Translations under genes and position numbers: made by a program | Assembly (NCBI GenBank): GCA_018402445.1 | Contig: JAGYIT010000007.1 | Coordinates: 806,001-870,000, forward strand | Direction of reading: 5' to 3' | Origin: Akkermansiaceae bacterium | Lineage (GTDB): Bacteria > Verrucomicrobiota > Verrucomicrobiia > Verrucomicrobiales > Akkermansiaceae | Length of the DNA: 64,000 nt | The notes under the pieces: generated by a model | Database searches by the model: none | Told to the model about the DNA's origin: nothing | The model's input: only the letters and a program-made list of their open reading frames with translations | In this document: positions 1-11,922 of the stretch, one piece after another | Layout of the letters: every line of letters begins with the position of its first letter | Numbering within the stretch: the first letter of the stretch is position 1

Positions 1-2
1 AG

Positions 3-167
3 CTGAAAGCTGTTACCGCGTTGCTTCCCGTCCACCACGCGCAGCTGATGAGCTACATGCGCTTGAAAAAGAAACGTGTCGGTCTCCTCATCAATTTTTT
101 CGTTCCCCTCCTGAAGGAAGGAATCAGCCGTAAAATCATCGACTATTCCGAATCAAGACCTCTGTGA
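3..167 (+). CDS. GxxExxY family protein, C-terminal part (5' end outside window)
   Basis: An open frame enters from the left edge and encodes 54 residues. It contains HAQLMSYMRL, then GLLINFFVPLLKEGISRKII, the typical C-terminus of the GxxExxY family (basic, often found near repeats or other mobile loci; biochemical role not established). The stop codon TGA is formed by the first bases of a short repeat (159-189), so the repeat abuts or trims the gene end. Only the tail is visible, so the intactness of the gene cannot be judged. The family call rests on the LLINF...LLK.GI.R pattern. Confidence 0.7.
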   Translation: MKAVTALLPVHHAQLMSYMRLKKKRVGLLINFFVPLLKEGISRKIIDYSESRPL

Positions 168-189
168 TCTCCGTGTCTCCGTGGTCAAA
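159..189 (+). repeat. CTCCGTG-type short tandem repeat at GxxExxY gene end
   Basis: Three imperfect 8-9-nt units (CTCTGTGAT, CTCCGTGT, CTCCGTGG) lie in tandem between the GxxExxY stop codon and metH. The first unit supplies the stop codon. I recall similar CACAGAGG/CACGGAG repeats next to GxxExxY genes in other genomes; that association is from general knowledge, not tested here. Confidence 0.5.
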
Positions 190-200
190 AATTTCATATC

Positions 201-3630
<3,430 letters not shown>

Positions 3631-3632
<2 letters not shown>

Positions 3633-3665
3633 TGCCGAGTGATCAGTGAGCGGTGATCAGTGGAA
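3631..3665 (+). repeat. GTGATCAGTG-type repeat at the convergent metH/gltX ends
   Basis: Two GTGATCAGTG units (one preceded by CGA, one by GCG) separated by AGCG lie between the ends of metH and gltX. On the minus strand the repeat supplies the gltX stop codon (3657-3659). A rearranged copy lies inside recG at 56723-56756. Confidence 0.65.
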
Positions 3666-4973
3666 AGAGCGCAGGCGAGCCACGCACTTTTCTTTGCCAA
3701 GGATCGCGAAAACATCCCCGAGATCTGGGCCGTGGGCGCGGCCGGAGAGGGCGACGCGGACGGGGAACATGAGCTGGCCGGGTTTCGCACCGTTCGCCTG
3801 GGCGACGGTTGCGATCGCTTCCTTGGCGATTTCTGCCGACCAATCGGTGAGCGCGGCCATGTGCTCGGCGAGCGCGGGGATCAAGGCGGAGTTCGGGTTG
3901 CCTTTGGCTTTCGCGACTGCTTCCTCATCCTGCGCGGCGGTATCGGTGATGAGGAAGTCGATGGCGGCGGGGACTTCGGAGAGGAGCCGGACCTTCTCTT
4001 TCACTGCTGTGATCACGGCGGGGTAGGTTTCCGTGATCGCAAGATTTTCTGCTTCGACAAACGGCTTCGCCAGATCCGCGAAGGTTTCCGTGGAGATTTT
4101 TGCGATGTGCTGCTGGTTCACCCATTTGCATTTCTCGAAATCGAAGCGGGCGGGGGCGCGGTTGATTGCTTCCAGCGAGAAGCGGTCGATGAGTTCGGTC
4201 AGTGTGAAAATCTCGTCATCGGTTTTCGATGACCAGCCGAGCAGGGCGATGAAATTGACGACGGCTCCGGACAGGAATCCCTGGCGCGGATAATCACCGA
4301 CGGCGGCTCCGACATCGCGCTTCGACATCTTGGTGCCGTCTGGATTGAGGATGAGCGGGATGTGGGCGTATTGCGGTGGCTGAGCGCCGAGGGCTTCGAT
4401 GAGCTGGAGATGTTTCGGCGTGTTCATCAGGTGGTCCTCGCCGCGGATCACATGGGTCATTTTCATCTCAAGGTCATCCACGACGTTCACGAAATGGAAC
4501 ACGTAGGAGCCGTCGCTGCGTTTCACGACCATGTCGGGCGTGTTCGATTCGTCGCGGTAGTCGATGGTGACTTCGCCGCAGACTAGGTCGTGCATGGTCA
4601 TCGGCTTGCGGTCGAAGCGGAAACGGTAGGCGTCGCCGTCCTTGTAGAGCCGGTCGGCGGCGAGGAGTTTCTCGAAATAGGCGTCGTAGATGGGTTTCCT
4701 TTGGGACTGGTAATAGGAAGAGGAGGATGACGGCGACCGAAGATCGCCCCCACTGTCCGGGCCTTCATCCCAATCGAGTCCCAGCCAGTTCATGCCATCG
4801 AAGATCGCCTGGCGGGCTTCCTCGGTGTTGCGGGCGGCATCGGTGTCCTCGACGCGGAGGATGAAGGTGCCGTTATGTTTCCGGGCATAGAGCCAGTTGA
4901 ACAGGGCGGTGCGGGCACCGCCGACGTGGAGGTAACCGGTGGGGGAGGGGGCGAAGCGGGTGCGGACGGACAT
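3657..4973 (-). CDS. gltX: Glutamyl-tRNA synthetase
   Basis: Class I aminoacyl-tRNA synthetase that charges tRNA-Glu. It opens with SVRTRFAPSPTGYLHVGGAR, containing the HIGH-like HVGG, and has the KMSKR loop in GTKMSKRDVG. The ATG at 4973 is chosen because the next upstream in-frame start would be a TTG inside an AT-rich repeat. At about 438 residues it is somewhat short. The C-terminus ends in ARLRSFH, where a GTGATCAGTG repeat provides the stop codon, so the native tail was probably trimmed. A REP copy (4732-4753) is inserted in frame, adding GGDLRSPS and a Ser run before YYQSQR. The leader directly before the ATG is a heptad repeat. Confidence 0.95.
   Translation of the reverse strand: MSVRTRFAPSPTGYLHVGGARTALFNWLYARKHNGTFILRVEDTDAARNTEEARQAIFDGMNWLGLDWDEGPDSGGDLRSPSSSSSYYQSQRKPIYDAYFEKLLAADRLYKDGDAYRFRFDRKPMTMHDLVCGEVTIDYRDESNTPDMVVKRSDGSYVFHFVNVVDDLEMKMTHVIRGEDHLMNTPKHLQLIEALGAQPPQYAHIPLILNPDGTKMSKRDVGAAVGDYPRQGFLSGAVVNFIALLGWSSKTDDEIFTLTELIDRFSLEAINRAPARFDFEKCKWVNQQHIAKISTETFADLAKPFVEAENLAITETYPAVITAVKEKVRLLSEVPAAIDFLITDTAAQDEEAVAKAKGNPNSALIPALAEHMAALTDWSAEIAKEAIATVAQANGAKPGQLMFPVRVALSGRAHGPDLGDVFAILGKEKCVARLRSFH
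4732..4753 (-). repeat. REP copy inside gltX coding sequence
   Basis: 22 of the 23 bases of the metH REP occur here on the minus strand in the same orientation and reading frame (GGDLRSPS). They lie between the EGPD and YYQSQR segments of gltX, where homologues have a short surface loop. The reading frame is preserved. Confidence 0.85.
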
Positions 4974-5008
4974 AAAATTCAAAATTCAAATTTCAACTCT
5001 CAAGGAAG
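4974..5008 (-). repeat. AT-rich heptad repeat forming the gltX leader
   Basis: On the minus strand the segment between CTCTTCCTTGAG and the gltX ATG is a run of TTGAAATTTGAATTTTGAATTT type units. The same arrangement, with a TCTTCCTTGA boundary and ending at ATG, occurs before prlC (40522-40586) and the dehydrogenase gene (53274-53305). Confidence 0.75.
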
Positions 5009-5014
5009 AGAATG

Positions 5015-5611
5015 TTAGCCTTGCAGGCTTCTCAGCGCGCCGCGGATGAGGGCTTCGGCGGAGGCGTCGGGGTCTTGGTCGAGGATCGCGCGGACGGCCT
5101 TGCGGGAATCTACCTGCTTGTAGCCGAGCGCGATGAGGGCGAGCTCGGCATCGGCAGCTTGGGATGAAACCTCCCCGGAGGCGGCGTCCTGCCAGGTGTC
5201 GGTGACGCCGACCTTGTCTTTTAGTTCCAAGATGATGCGCTCGGCGGTTTTTTTGCCGACCCCCTTGGATTTGGAAAGAAGCGCGACATCGCCGGCCACG
5301 ACGGCGGACTTGAACATAGGCACGGGCATCCCGCTTAGGATCGCGATGGCGATGGCGGGGCCGATGCCGGAGACGCGGTCGATGAGCAGCAGGAAAACAT
5401 CGCGCTCCTCTTCGGTGGCGAAGCCGTAGAGCGTCTGGGCGTTTTCCCGGATGTGGAGGTGGGTGCGGAGATCTACGGCGGCTCCCTCGGTAGGATGTAG
5501 CTTATCGTAGGTGGAGATCGGGATGATCGCCTCATAACCAACTCCGTGGCAGTCCACGATCAGCCGGTTCGGAAAGGCCTCGATGATGTTTCCCCTGAGT
5601 CTCGCGATCAC
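5015..5611 (-). CDS. ruvA: Holliday junction branch migration protein RuvA
   Basis: RuvA binds Holliday junctions and loads the RuvB motor during recombinational repair. The 198-residue protein begins MIARLRGNIIEAFPNRLIVD and contains a VSGIGPAIAIAILSG helix-hairpin-helix, GVGKKTAERIILELKDK as the second HhH, and a C-terminal UBA-like domain III ending in EALIRGALRSLQG. The length is normal for RuvA. The start is a GTG at 5609-5611. It lies just upstream of gltX on the same strand, separated only by the heptad repeat leader; ruvB and ruvC are not in the window. Confidence 0.96.
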   Translation of the reverse strand: MIARLRGNIIEAFPNRLIVDCHGVGYEAIIPISTYDKLHPTEGAAVDLRTHLHIRENAQTLYGFATEEERDVFLLLIDRVSGIGPAIAIAILSGMPVPMFKSAVVAGDVALLSKSKGVGKKTAERIILELKDKVGVTDTWQDAASGEVSSQAADAELALIALGYKQVDSRKAVRAILDQDPDASAEALIRGALRSLQG

Positions 5612-5770
5612 GCGGCAGGTTTCGGGGGAAATGCGGTCGGTTGCAAGAGGGAAGCTCGGAGGCGAGTATCAGAAACCGTAAAATTGAGGGAGGCATCCGG
5701 TGCTAATCGGGCGTTAAGATTCCGTGTTTTCATGGTTTTCAGGGTGAAAAGGAGCAAATAGAATCAGAAA

Positions 5771-8137
5771 ATGGCCGACGACGAAGAGGAGATCATTGTA
5801 TGCTATTCATGCGGCACGCCGATGAACATCGCGGCGCACCCGCCGTATTCCCGCGTGGTCTGCCCGTCCTGCCAGACCGAGAACCGTGTGAAAAAGCAGT
5901 TCGGCCCCTACGTCCTGAACCGGCGACACGCGATCGGCGGGATGAGTTCCGTATTCACTGCTAGGGACAGCACGCTCGACCGCGAGGTGGCGCTGAAAAT
6001 CCTCAGCGAGGAGTTTTCCAGAGATGAAAAGCGGATCACCGCCTTCGAGGAGGAGGCGCGTCTGACGGCCTCCTTCAGCCATCCAAATGTGGTGCGCGTT
6101 TTCACCACCGGCAAGGCCTTCGGGCGGCTTTATATCGCAATGGAGTTCGTGCCCGGCGGCCATTTCGAGCATCATATCCGCGAGCGCGGCCGCATTCCCG
6201 AAAAGGAGATCCTGCCGCTGGCGATCCAGGTGGCGGAAGGGTTGAAGGGCGCGCAGGCGGCCGGTCTGATCCATCGCGACGTGAAGCCCGGCAACATCCT
6301 GCTCGATTCCGAGGGCAACGCGAAGATCGTGGATTTCGGCCTGGCTCTGGTGACACAGGGCGGGAAAGCGAAAGCCGAGGAAATCTGGGCGACGCCCTAT
6401 TATGTGCCTCCGGAGGCCATCGAGGGCGGTGTCGAGGATTTCCGCGCGGACATCTATGCTTTCGGCGCGACCTTTTACCATGCCTTGGCAGGCAAGCCGC
6501 CGTGCAGTGAGGAGTCGATGGCCACCGACGTGCTCCGGGAGGCGAAAAGGCGCATCGTCCCCCTGAAAAAGGCGGCCCCCGACCTGACGGCGGAGACCTG
6601 CGCGGTGATTGACCGAGCGATGGCCTTCGAACCGGCCAACCGGTTCGCAAGCTACGACGAAATGATCGCCGCGCTGCACACCGCGCTGAAATCCGCGAAC
6701 GGCGAGAGCGTCAACGACGAGGGCGTGACAAAGGCGCTGAGACGCCTCGAACTGCGCCGTAGGAAACAGCGCAATACCCTGCTCGCTGCAGCCGCCGTGC
6801 TTTGCCTCGCAACGGTGGGTGGGCTGCTCGCTTGGAAGTCGGCGGGCGCTTCCGAGTCGGTCAAACCGCAGCCTGTCATCGTCGCGGCCGACACCGATGG
6901 GACTGCGGATGCCGCCCAAGAGATCGCGTCGAGATACCGCTCCGCGCGCACGGCCATGGAGCGCGGCGATCTAAGGGTCGCGGAAACGCAGTTCGCCGCC
7001 CTGCTCAAGGACAATGCCGTGCAGGAACCTACCCGCACCTGGGCGGGGCTTGAGGCCGTCGTCGCCGCGCTGATGGACGGACGCATGAACGACGCCCGCA
7101 AGCACGTCAATGAGGCGAGGAACCACATCCGCCAATCTTTGGGGGGAGTTGGCTTCAAGCAAGGTGTGAGCCCGGTGCTGGACGGCTTCCGCGTAACCGG
7201 ATTTTTCGATGAAGGAATCATGAAGCCGGGCGATAAGAGCGGCGAGCGCCACATGGCGTATCTCATCGCCGGATTGTGCAATTGGGAGCGCGGCGGCATG
7301 GAGCAGGCAAGGCCTTTCCTGCAGGCCGTGGTTTCCGAGGACTCCCTTTCCGAAGATGGCGTGATGGCATGGTATCGGAAAACGGCGGAGATCTATCTGC
7401 GGGATCACGACCGCATGAAGTCCGGCGCGTTCGACGCCACCCCGGACTCTCCCGAGAGCTGCCGCGAGACCATCGAGGAACTGAACCGCCTCCTCACGCT
7501 CCTAGAAACCAAAGGCCGCGCCCGCTTCAACGTCCGCGCCCGCCAGCTCGATCTCGCGAAGTTTTCCCGCGTCCTCTCGAATCCGCCTTCCCGCAATGAC
7601 ACAGCGGGCTCGGACGGCCCGGACGGCGCGAAAACACTCGCGGATATCCAAGCACTCGCGAAAGTATACCGCTTTGAAGAGATCGTCCGGATCCTGGCCA
7701 AGTTCCGCGGCGAGCTGCCCGGCTGCAAACGTGAGTCCTTGCTCATCGTCTCCCAAGCTGCGCAGATGTTTCTTTCTGAAATCGAGGAGGATCTTGCAAA
7801 ATCGCCAGTCAACGTGTCGTTGAAACTCAAGGATGGCACCAGCGTCGCCTCGATGGTGATGAACCAGAAAAAGCTTTTTTGCAAATCCGTCGGCGGCGAG
7901 GTGAGGGAGATCGAGTGGACGGATCTCGCGCCAGACCCCATCATCGAGCTGCACCGCGAGCTGGCGAAGCGCGCCGCCACCGAGGATCAGCGCACCCGCA
8001 AGCACGAGCTCGCCGTCGCCTTCGACTGGCTCGCCGGCGACAGGCAGCGCGCCGTTGCCGCTGCTGAGACCCTCGGGGAGAAGGACGAGACCTACAAAAA
8101 ACGCTGGGAGACTGTCTCGGCGGGGCTTCCGGAATAG
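5771..8137 (+). CDS. Membrane-anchored Ser/Thr protein kinase with N-terminal zinc ribbon
   Basis: A Hanks-type kinase of 788 residues. It opens with a four-Cys ribbon (C11xxC14...C31xxC34), likely zinc binding, then the kinase domain: glycine loop AIGGMSSVF about 55-62, catalytic Lys in VALKIL (K77), HRDVKPGNIL (D170, N175) and DFGLA (D188). A single transmembrane helix lies at about 336-355 (LLAAAAVLCLATVGGLLAW). The remaining 430 residues are helical and repeat-like, with no domain I recognise. It probably phosphorylates cytoplasmic partners while sensing through the distal domain, but substrates are unknown. A plausible AGGAG Shine-Dalgarno lies further upstream than ideal. The next gene follows closely on the same strand. 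Confidence 0.9.
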   Translation: MADDEEEIIVCYSCGTPMNIAAHPPYSRVVCPSCQTENRVKKQFGPYVLNRRHAIGGMSSVFTARDSTLDREVALKILSEEFSRDEKRITAFEEEARLTASFSHPNVVRVFTTGKAFGRLYIAMEFVPGGHFEHHIRERGRIPEKEILPLAIQVAEGLKGAQAAGLIHRDVKPGNILLDSEGNAKIVDFGLALVTQGGKAKAEEIWATPYYVPPEAIEGGVEDFRADIYAFGATFYHALAGKPPCSEESMATDVLREAKRRIVPLKKAAPDLTAETCAVIDRAMAFEPANRFASYDEMIAALHTALKSANGESVNDEGVTKALRRLELRRRKQRNTLLAAAAVLCLATVGGLLAWKSAGASESVKPQPVIVAADTDGTADAAQEIASRYRSARTAMERGDLRVAETQFAALLKDNAVQEPTRTWAGLEAVVAALMDGRMNDARKHVNEARNHIRQSLGGVGFKQGVSPVLDGFRVTGFFDEGIMKPGDKSGERHMAYLIAGLCNWERGGMEQARPFLQAVVSEDSLSEDGVMAWYRKTAEIYLRDHDRMKSGAFDATPDSPESCRETIEELNRLLTLLETKGRARFNVRARQLDLAKFSRVLSNPPSRNDTAGSDGPDGAKTLADIQALAKVYRFEEIVRILAKFRGELPGCKRESLLIVSQAAQMFLSEIEEDLAKSPVNVSLKLKDGTSVASMVMNQKKLFCKSVGGEVREIEWTDLAPDPIIELHRELAKRAATEDQRTRKHELAVAFDWLAGDRQRAVAAAETLGEKDETYKKRWETVSAGLPE

Positions 8138-8173
8138 CGTGTATTGCCTGAGGGCTTGATGTTTCCTCCGCAA

Positions 8174-8190
8174 GCGGGAAACATTCCCGC
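8174..8190 (+). promoter_or_regulatory. Perfect hairpin abutting the transporter start codon
   Basis: GCGGGAA (8174-8180), a 3-nt loop, then TTCCCGC (8184-8190) end one base before the ATG at 8192. In mRNA this 7-bp stem would cover the ribosome-binding region if 8192 is the true start. If translation begins at the alternative ATG at 8159 (preceded by GAGGG at 8150-8154), the hairpin lies within the coding region. Confidence 0.45.
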
Positions 8191-8191
8191 C

Positions 8192-10069
8192 ATGCAGTTT
8201 CGCACGAAGCCGGAGGAGACCGAGGGTATGCCGCGCGGCATCCCTCACATCATCGGCAACGAGGCCGCCGAGCGCTTCTCGTTCTACGGCATGAAGGCGA
8301 TCCTCGCCGTCTTCCTCAGCCAATACCTCTTCGTGATGGACGGCGCGTCCGGGAAGCCGATGGAGGAGGCGCGCGCCACCGAACTGGTGCACCTTTTCAA
8401 CGGCGCGTTTTATCTAACACCTTTCCTGGGAGCTATTCTCGCGGATGTGTTTTTCGGGAAATACAAGGTTATCATGGGGCTCTCGCTGGTCTATTGCGCG
8501 GGGCACGCCGCGCTGGCGATGATGGGTATCTTCGGCCACTCGGAGAAATGGATGATCGCCGGCATGGTGATGATCGCGCTCGGTGCGGGCGGCATCAAAC
8601 CCTGCGTCTCCGCCCACGTCGGCGACCAGTTCGGCGCGCTCAATTCCCGGCTACTTCCGCGCATTTTCAACTGGTTCTATTTTTCCATCAATTTTGGCGC
8701 GTTCGCTTCCATGCTGCTCACGCCGTGGCTGCTCGAATGGTATGGCCCGCACTGGGCCTTCGGTGTGCCGGGCGTGCTGATGGCCATAGCAACCTTCGTT
8801 TTCTGGCTCGGCAGGAAACGCTTCGCCCACGTGCCGCCGGGTGGGATCGGCTTCCTCAAAGAGGCCTTCGGGCGCGATGGCATGGTCGCGATGCTCAAGC
8901 TCACGCCCGTTTATCTTTTCGTCGCGATGTTCTGGGCGCTCTTCGACCAGACCGGCTCCACCTGGATTTTCCAATCGCAGGACATGGACAGGGATTTCCT
9001 CGGCTTCCGGTGGCTGCCCTCGCAGATCCAATCTCTCAACTCCGTTTTTGTCCTCACCTTCATCCCCATTTTCAGCCTCATCATCTATCCGTGGGTGGAG
9101 AAATTCTGGCCGCTCAGCCCGCTGCGGAAAATGGGGGTCGGTTTCATCCTGATGGCGGCGGCCTTCGTGTTAGTCAGTTTCATCCAGGTGGAGATCGACG
9201 GCGGCGGCAGGCCGAACATCGTGTGGCAGATCGGCGCGTTCGCGTTGCTGACGGCGGCGGAGATCCTCGTTTCCATCGTTGCCTTAGAGTTTGCCTACAC
9301 CCAGTCGCCGAAGAAGATGAAGTCCTTCATTATGTGCTTCTATCTCGCGGCCGTGGCCATCGGGAATTTCCTCGTGGCCGGCGTGAACCACTGGATCCGC
9401 ATCCCCAGTGCCGCCGAGGAGCAGCTCGTCATGGCCATTGGGGAAATGCCAGGGGACTGGCAGAATGATCCCCGCACGGTCGTTCTGCCCGGATACGATA
9501 AGAGCGATATCGACGGTGCCTACATTCGTCGCCTGGGTGATGAAGCGGACATCCCGCTGGAAGTCCCCGGCCAGCAAACGCTCAACCGCGCCGCGCAAAC
9601 CATCATTTCCCATGCGGAAAAAGCGGGCCGTTTCCCCGATGTGAAAACCGGCACCGAACTCCTTTCCGGCATGGAGGATCATTGGGGCCGTCCGCTCCGC
9701 TACCTTACGCTGAACTCCACCACCGTCCGCATTTGGAGCGCGGGCGGCGATGCCCGATGGAACACGAAATGGGATGTCGGCGTCCTCATCTCGAAGGCCG
9801 AGCCCGAGCCTGAAAAGAAAGCCTCATGGCTCGACAGCTTGCGCCCCGAGGAGCCGTGGCTGGCGGCAAGGAAACGTGAACTCGGCCTAACCGCCACGCA
9901 GGACGGAGCAGAGGAGAGGTTTTCCAAAACTACCTTTTCCGGCGGCCAGGTGCGCCTCCAGGGCGCGGCCTATTTCTGGTTTTTCAGCGCCTTGATGGGC
10001 GTCACCGCCATCCTGTTCATCCCCTTCGCGATGATCTACCGCCCGAAAAACTACCTTCAGGATTCTTGA
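8192..10069 (+). CDS. POT family proton-dependent oligopeptide transporter
   Basis: A major facilitator superfamily peptide/H+ symporter of 625 residues in the inner membrane. The N-terminal signature is NEAAERFSFYGMKAILAVFL (the ExxERFxYYG motif region of POT proteins), and many hydrophobic helices follow, including FNGAFYLTPFLGAILADVFFGKY. A long hydrophilic insertion (about residues 415-585) precedes the last helix, FWFFSALMGVTAILFIPFAM; such extracytoplasmic insertions occur in some large POT proteins. The ATG at 8192 gives an N-terminus fitting the family, but 8159 is an alternative. Its position directly behind the kinase gene suggests co-transcription; a functional link is not evident. 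Confidence 0.9.
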   Translation: MQFRTKPEETEGMPRGIPHIIGNEAAERFSFYGMKAILAVFLSQYLFVMDGASGKPMEEARATELVHLFNGAFYLTPFLGAILADVFFGKYKVIMGLSLVYCAGHAALAMMGIFGHSEKWMIAGMVMIALGAGGIKPCVSAHVGDQFGALNSRLLPRIFNWFYFSINFGAFASMLLTPWLLEWYGPHWAFGVPGVLMAIATFVFWLGRKRFAHVPPGGIGFLKEAFGRDGMVAMLKLTPVYLFVAMFWALFDQTGSTWIFQSQDMDRDFLGFRWLPSQIQSLNSVFVLTFIPIFSLIIYPWVEKFWPLSPLRKMGVGFILMAAAFVLVSFIQVEIDGGGRPNIVWQIGAFALLTAAEILVSIVALEFAYTQSPKKMKSFIMCFYLAAVAIGNFLVAGVNHWIRIPSAAEEQLVMAIGEMPGDWQNDPRTVVLPGYDKSDIDGAYIRRLGDEADIPLEVPGQQTLNRAAQTIISHAEKAGRFPDVKTGTELLSGMEDHWGRPLRYLTLNSTTVRIWSAGGDARWNTKWDVGVLISKAEPEPEKKASWLDSLRPEEPWLAARKRELGLTATQDGAEERFSKTTFSGGQVRLQGAAYFWFFSALMGVTAILFIPFAMIYRPKNYLQDS

Positions 10070-10178
10070 GTTCGCATCCGGTAAGAGGCGGTGGCCAGGA
10101 ATCCGACGGTGACCATGATCAGCCGATGTTTTGCGCCCGCTCACGGAAGGCAGAGGATTGCGGGACAGGTGCTGCCGC

Positions 10179-11588
10179 TTATTTCAGCTCCGGGAATACT
10201 TCATCGAGCACGAGCTTGTCGTCGTATCGTTCCTGCAGTTCCTGGAATGTTGCGAATAGGGCTTTCTTGCGGGCGGCCATGGCTAGATCGGCGGCGAGGT
10301 CTTTGGTTTCCTGGGGGTCTTCGGTGAGGTGGTAGAGTTTCGCGACTTTGGCTTTCGGGTAGAGGATGAGCTTCCAGCTATCATGGATCACGGCGCGCTG
10401 GGTGTCCATGTAGGCTCCGTAAACGGCGTCGATGCCGCCTTTTTCCCCGGCGAGCAGCGGGCGGACGCTCTGGAACTCGATGCCCTCGCGGTCGGCTCCG
10501 GCGAGGTCGAGCGCGGTGGCCATGGCGTCCTGGAGATGGATGGGGGAGTCGATCTTCGCGCCCGCCTTGACGCCGGGGCCGGTGACGATGAAGGGCACGC
10601 GCAGGCTGTGGTCATACATGTTCTGTTTACCCATGAGGCCATGGTGGCCGCAGGCGAGGCCGTGGTCGGAGGTGAAGAAGATCCAGGTGTTATCGGCTTT
10701 GCCGGATTTCTCTAGGGCATCAAGGATGCGCCCGATCTGCGCGTCCATGTGGCTGATGATGGCATAGTATTCCTGGCGGTTGACCTTCACGGCGTGCTCG
10801 TCGCGGGGAAAGGGGGCGAGCATTTCGTCGCGCAGTTTCCTGCCGCTGCCGATGAGTTCGTTCTGGGGATACTCGGGGAGGAAACTTTCCGGCATCTTGA
10901 TTCGGTCGAGCGGGTAGCGATCCACGTATTCCTTGGGGGATTGGCGCGGGTCGTGGGGCGCGTTGAAGGCGAGATACATGAAGAAGGGTTTTTCGGACTT
11001 CGCGGCCTTTTCGAGGAAGGCTACGCCGTCGTCGCCGAGTACATCGCTCCAGTGTTTGCCGCCCTGCCAGAAGCCGCCGAACTTTGGGTCGCTGGGGTTC
11101 CACGGATCGGGCTGGCCGGAGATGGGGCGGTTGTAGCCCTCGGGTTTGGCGCCGGGCATGCCAGGGCGGATGTTGGTGGTGTATTCAAAGGCTTTCGCGG
11201 CATCAGCCTTGATGTGCCATTTTCCGCTGAAGTAGGTCTCGTAGCCCTGCGCGGCCATGCGTTGGGGCCAGAGCTGTTTCGCCGCGATGATGGCATCGAG
11301 GGATTTTTCAGCGGCCTTGGCGCGCCAGACGGTTTTCCCGGTGACGAGCATGGTGCGGCTGGCGACGCAGACGGCCCCGTGCCACGCGCCCATATTGTAG
11401 GCGTGGGTGAAGGCGGTGCCTTTGGCGACGAGTCGGTCGAGGTTCGGCGTGTCGATGTCGGTGTGGCCGAGGGCGCGGATCGTCTCGTAGCTCTGGTCAT
11501 CGGTGAAGAGGAAGAGGACGTTGGGTTTTGCGGCAGCGAGGGATTCTCCGCAAAGGACGGTGAGGAGGAGGGCTGTGAAGGGTTTCAT
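10179..11588 (-). CDS. Secreted sulfatase (arylsulfatase family)
   Basis: A type I sulfatase that would hydrolyse sulfate esters, probably of polysaccharides. Starting at ATG 11588 it has a Sec signal peptide (MKPFTALLLTVLCGESLAAA), metal-binding FTDD (D30, D31) and the formylglycine site CVASR (C74), followed by TMLVTGK. The site is C-x-A-S-R rather than the commoner C-x-P-S-R; anaerobic-type maturases are known to accept Ala at this place. Later motifs are GKWHIKAD and FFTSDHGLACGHHG. The length (469 residues) is typical. The upstream intergenic region holds a 16-bp palindrome. The natural substrate cannot be told from the sequence. Confidence 0.93.
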   Translation of the reverse strand: MKPFTALLLTVLCGESLAAAKPNVLFLFTDDQSYETIRALGHTDIDTPNLDRLVAKGTAFTHAYNMGAWHGAVCVASRTMLVTGKTVWRAKAAEKSLDAIIAAKQLWPQRMAAQGYETYFSGKWHIKADAAKAFEYTTNIRPGMPGAKPEGYNRPISGQPDPWNPSDPKFGGFWQGGKHWSDVLGDDGVAFLEKAAKSEKPFFMYLAFNAPHDPRQSPKEYVDRYPLDRIKMPESFLPEYPQNELIGSGRKLRDEMLAPFPRDEHAVKVNRQEYYAIISHMDAQIGRILDALEKSGKADNTWIFFTSDHGLACGHHGLMGKQNMYDHSLRVPFIVTGPGVKAGAKIDSPIHLQDAMATALDLAGADREGIEFQSVRPLLAGEKGGIDAVYGAYMDTQRAVIHDSWKLILYPKAKVAKLYHLTEDPQETKDLAADLAMAARKKALFATFQELQERYDDKLVLDEVFPELK

Positions 11589-11922
11589 GGGGCGTGTGGA
11601 TAAGCGACCAAGCGGCATGACACGCGGGGCATGGCGGAGGATGCCGGTCATTTTTTGCAAAAAATTTGCGAGGTGACTACGAAATTCTGTTCAAGCATAT
11701 TTTCGAAAACGCCCACCACCGCGGCAGCGACGAATGCAGTGAGAAGGTTGAGTTGGAGCTACAGATGGCGGAAAATGAGGCTCTGCTTTCAAGGCGTGGA
11801 CAGGCACTCCTCCTTCTCGACACCGACCATGCTCCCGGCCTGCATTGGCGGACGTCCCTCACGGTGATCGTTTTGATGGCTTATGTGTAAGATGTTTGAC
11901 GCCCAAGCTAGCACCGCCGGAC
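11589..11922. other. Intergenic region upstream of the sulfatase
   Basis: This stretch of about 330 bases has no gene I can support. It includes the palindrome at 11650-11665 and a 74-codon plus-strand frame (11666-11890) without recognisable similarity, ribosome-binding site or neighbours in the same orientation. It probably carries the promoter of the minus-strand sulfatase. Confidence 0.4.
11650..11665. promoter_or_regulatory. 16-bp perfect palindrome upstream of sulfatase
   Basis: ATTTTTTGCAAAAAAT is a perfect palindrome 62 bases upstream of the sulfatase ATG. It is strongly AT-rich in GC-rich surroundings. It could be a dimeric repressor site, or simply an A-tract/T-tract bend at a promoter. 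No second copy was found in the window. Confidence 0.35.

Noticed and set aside
168..200. Possible cobalamin riboswitch before metH
   Set aside because: Only 33 bases separate the upstream gene from metH, too short, and no B12-box-like sequence is present.
11666..11890. 74-codon plus-strand frame upstream of the sulfatase
   Set aside because: No similarity, no ribosome-binding site and no conserved pattern; listed only as intergenic.
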